From Bin87 sp026710825 (GTDB lineage: Bacteria; Chloroflexota; Dehalococcoidia; Lucifugimonadales; UBA3495), in assembly GCA_965232815.1 (NCBI GenBank), contig OZ247427.1:2542001-2606000 (forward strand): DNA of 64,000 nucleotides, written 5' to 3'. Under the pieces are notes generated by a model. The model made no database searches. It saw only the letters and a list, made by a program, of their open reading frames with translations, and was not told the origin of the DNA. Shown here in pieces: positions 63,214 through 64,000 of this stretch (positions are counted from its first letter, which is position 1; the number at the start of each line of letters is the position of its first letter). Position numbers and translations under genes: made by a program.

Positions 63214-64000
63214 TTATTCTGCGGTGCCGCCGCCCAGGCCGCGCGTCAACAAATCCCCCAAAATTCGCTCCGCGTCATCGCAGATGGTCCGCACCACTTC
63301 GGAGGCGGGCCGTATCTCATTCACGTTGCCGACCCCTTGTCCCATGTACACCGATGATTCTTCCGGGTCCTGGCGGGCGCGGGCTGCCGCAACGTCGGAC
63401 GCCAATTCCTCCCGCCGTTGGAGGATCTCACCGTCGCGGCCATCCCACTCCCGCACCAACCGGTTGTGGTAGACGCGTCCCGCGATTCCGGTGGGCCAAG
63501 GATCGTCGCCCAGCAAATCATAGAATCGCGTATAGACCGTGTCCTCGCCGCTGGACCGGATGATCTGTTCTTTGAAAGCGGCCGGCACCTCAACCGCTTC
63601 GGGCGTAGCCAACATTGCGGTGCCCAGGGATGCTCCCTCGGCGCCTGCCGCGAGCACCATCGCCAGCGCGCGACCTGAGGTGATCCCACCCGCCGCCATC
63701 ACGGGCACGCCGGGGTAGCGCTCCACCAGATCGCAAAGCAACGGGAGGAGGTTCATCTCGCCGGTGTGCCCCCCCGCCTCATTGCCCTGGGCCAGCAGGA
63801 TGTGGGCGCCCGCATCCACTGCCAACTGCGCTGCGGACAGCGTCTGCACCTGGCAGATGGTGGTGGCTCCGGCATCACGGGCGCGTCCCAGCCACGGGCG
63901 GGGGTCCGCGAAGGAGAAAATCACGACGGGCACGCGTTCCTCAAGGGCGATCTCGATGTTCGCTGGGTACGCCTCGATCAGCTGGGTGATGAACCCCACA
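63214..64000 (-). CDS. nitronate monooxygenase (2-nitropropane dioxygenase) family, N-terminus outside window
   Basis: The last ~261 codons of an FMN-dependent TIM-barrel enzyme; the family is usually ~320-360 residues, so the N-terminal ~70 lie beyond the right edge. Visible marks: LLAQGNEAGGHTGEMNLLPL with the catalytic His, VPVMAAGGITSGRALAMVLA (phosphate-binding for FMN) and GAEGASLGTAMLATPEA. It oxidises nitronates such as propionate 3-nitronate, or acts as an enoyl reductase in close relatives. The tail after ~residue 200 (VGNVNEIRPASEVVRTICDD) is normal for this group. Confidence 0.9.
   Translation of the reverse strand, partial: VGFITQLIEAYPANIEIALEERVPVVIFSFADPRPWLGRARDAGATTICQVQTLSAAQLAVDAGAHILLAQGNEAGGHTGEMNLLPLLCDLVERYPGVPVMAAGGITSGRALAMVLAAGAEGASLGTAMLATPEAVEVPAAFKEQIIRSSGEDTVYTRFYDLLGDDPWPTGIAGRVYHNRLVREWDGRDGEILQRREELASDVAAARARQDPEESSVYMGQGVGNVNEIRPASEVVRTICDDAERILGDLLTRGLGGGTAE

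Overview
The window looks like a GC-rich bacterial chromosome segment, most plausibly an uncultured Chloroflexota of the SAR202/Dehalococcoidia type, perhaps sponge-associated. The taxonomic call is inference. It rests on gene content: two luciferase-like flavin oxidoreductases, a CaiB/BaiF CoA-transferase, two GMC oxidoreductases, a DUF1800/DUF1501 pair, large secreted Calx-beta/propeller proteins, and a Sup-like polyketide synthase. No rRNA, tRNA or CRISPR array was recognised.

Layout. 1-2.5 kb holds the end of a peptide/nickel-type ABC transporter (binding protein, two permeases). 2.6-4.8 kb is a graveyard of decayed genes: an HNH (DUF1524) nuclease, a tyrosine recombinase, and IS256 and IS110 transposases. 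4.8-8.4 kb is a minus-strand DUF1800-DUF1501-NHL operon. 8.9-16 kb carries a 2016-residue secreted protein with a dikinase-like core between Calx-beta domains, plus a truncated copy of its C-terminus. 16.3-18.1 kb is an NCS2 nucleobase permease fused to an ATPase-like domain. 18.1-30.4 kb is the biosynthetic locus on the minus strand: a 3373-residue type I PKS, a free ACP, an Sfp-type phosphopantetheinyl transferase and an alpha/beta hydrolase.

30.7-38.9 kb carries a secreted PPC-like protein, a sulfatase-family hydrolase, a GMC oxidoreductase, Tex and a fatty-acid desaturase. 39.3-39.8 kb contains relics of nitrate assimilation (NasA and NarK). 39.8-44.8 kb is a catabolic-looking minus-strand set (two LLM flavoenzymes, HpaB-like monooxygenase, VOC protein). 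45-49.2 kb is a plus-strand SLC13 permease, FAD oxidase and MetE-like methyltransferase cluster. 49.3-64 kb holds small-molecule enzymes (PPOX, SDR, Gfo/Idh/MocA, GMC, AKR, amidase plus GatC-like partner, CaiB), an MFS carrier, an ABC-F protein and the start of a nitronate monooxygenase running off the edge.

The most promising system is the PKS locus. A complete reducing and C-methylating module (KS-AT-DH-MT-ER-KR-ACP) is followed in the same chain by a KS with an intact Cys-His-His triad and an AT that has lost its catalytic motif and about 125 residues. The chain ends there with no ACP or thioesterase. A free ACP, its activating PPTase and a hydrolase lie just downstream, so chain completion in trans is a reasonable hypothesis.
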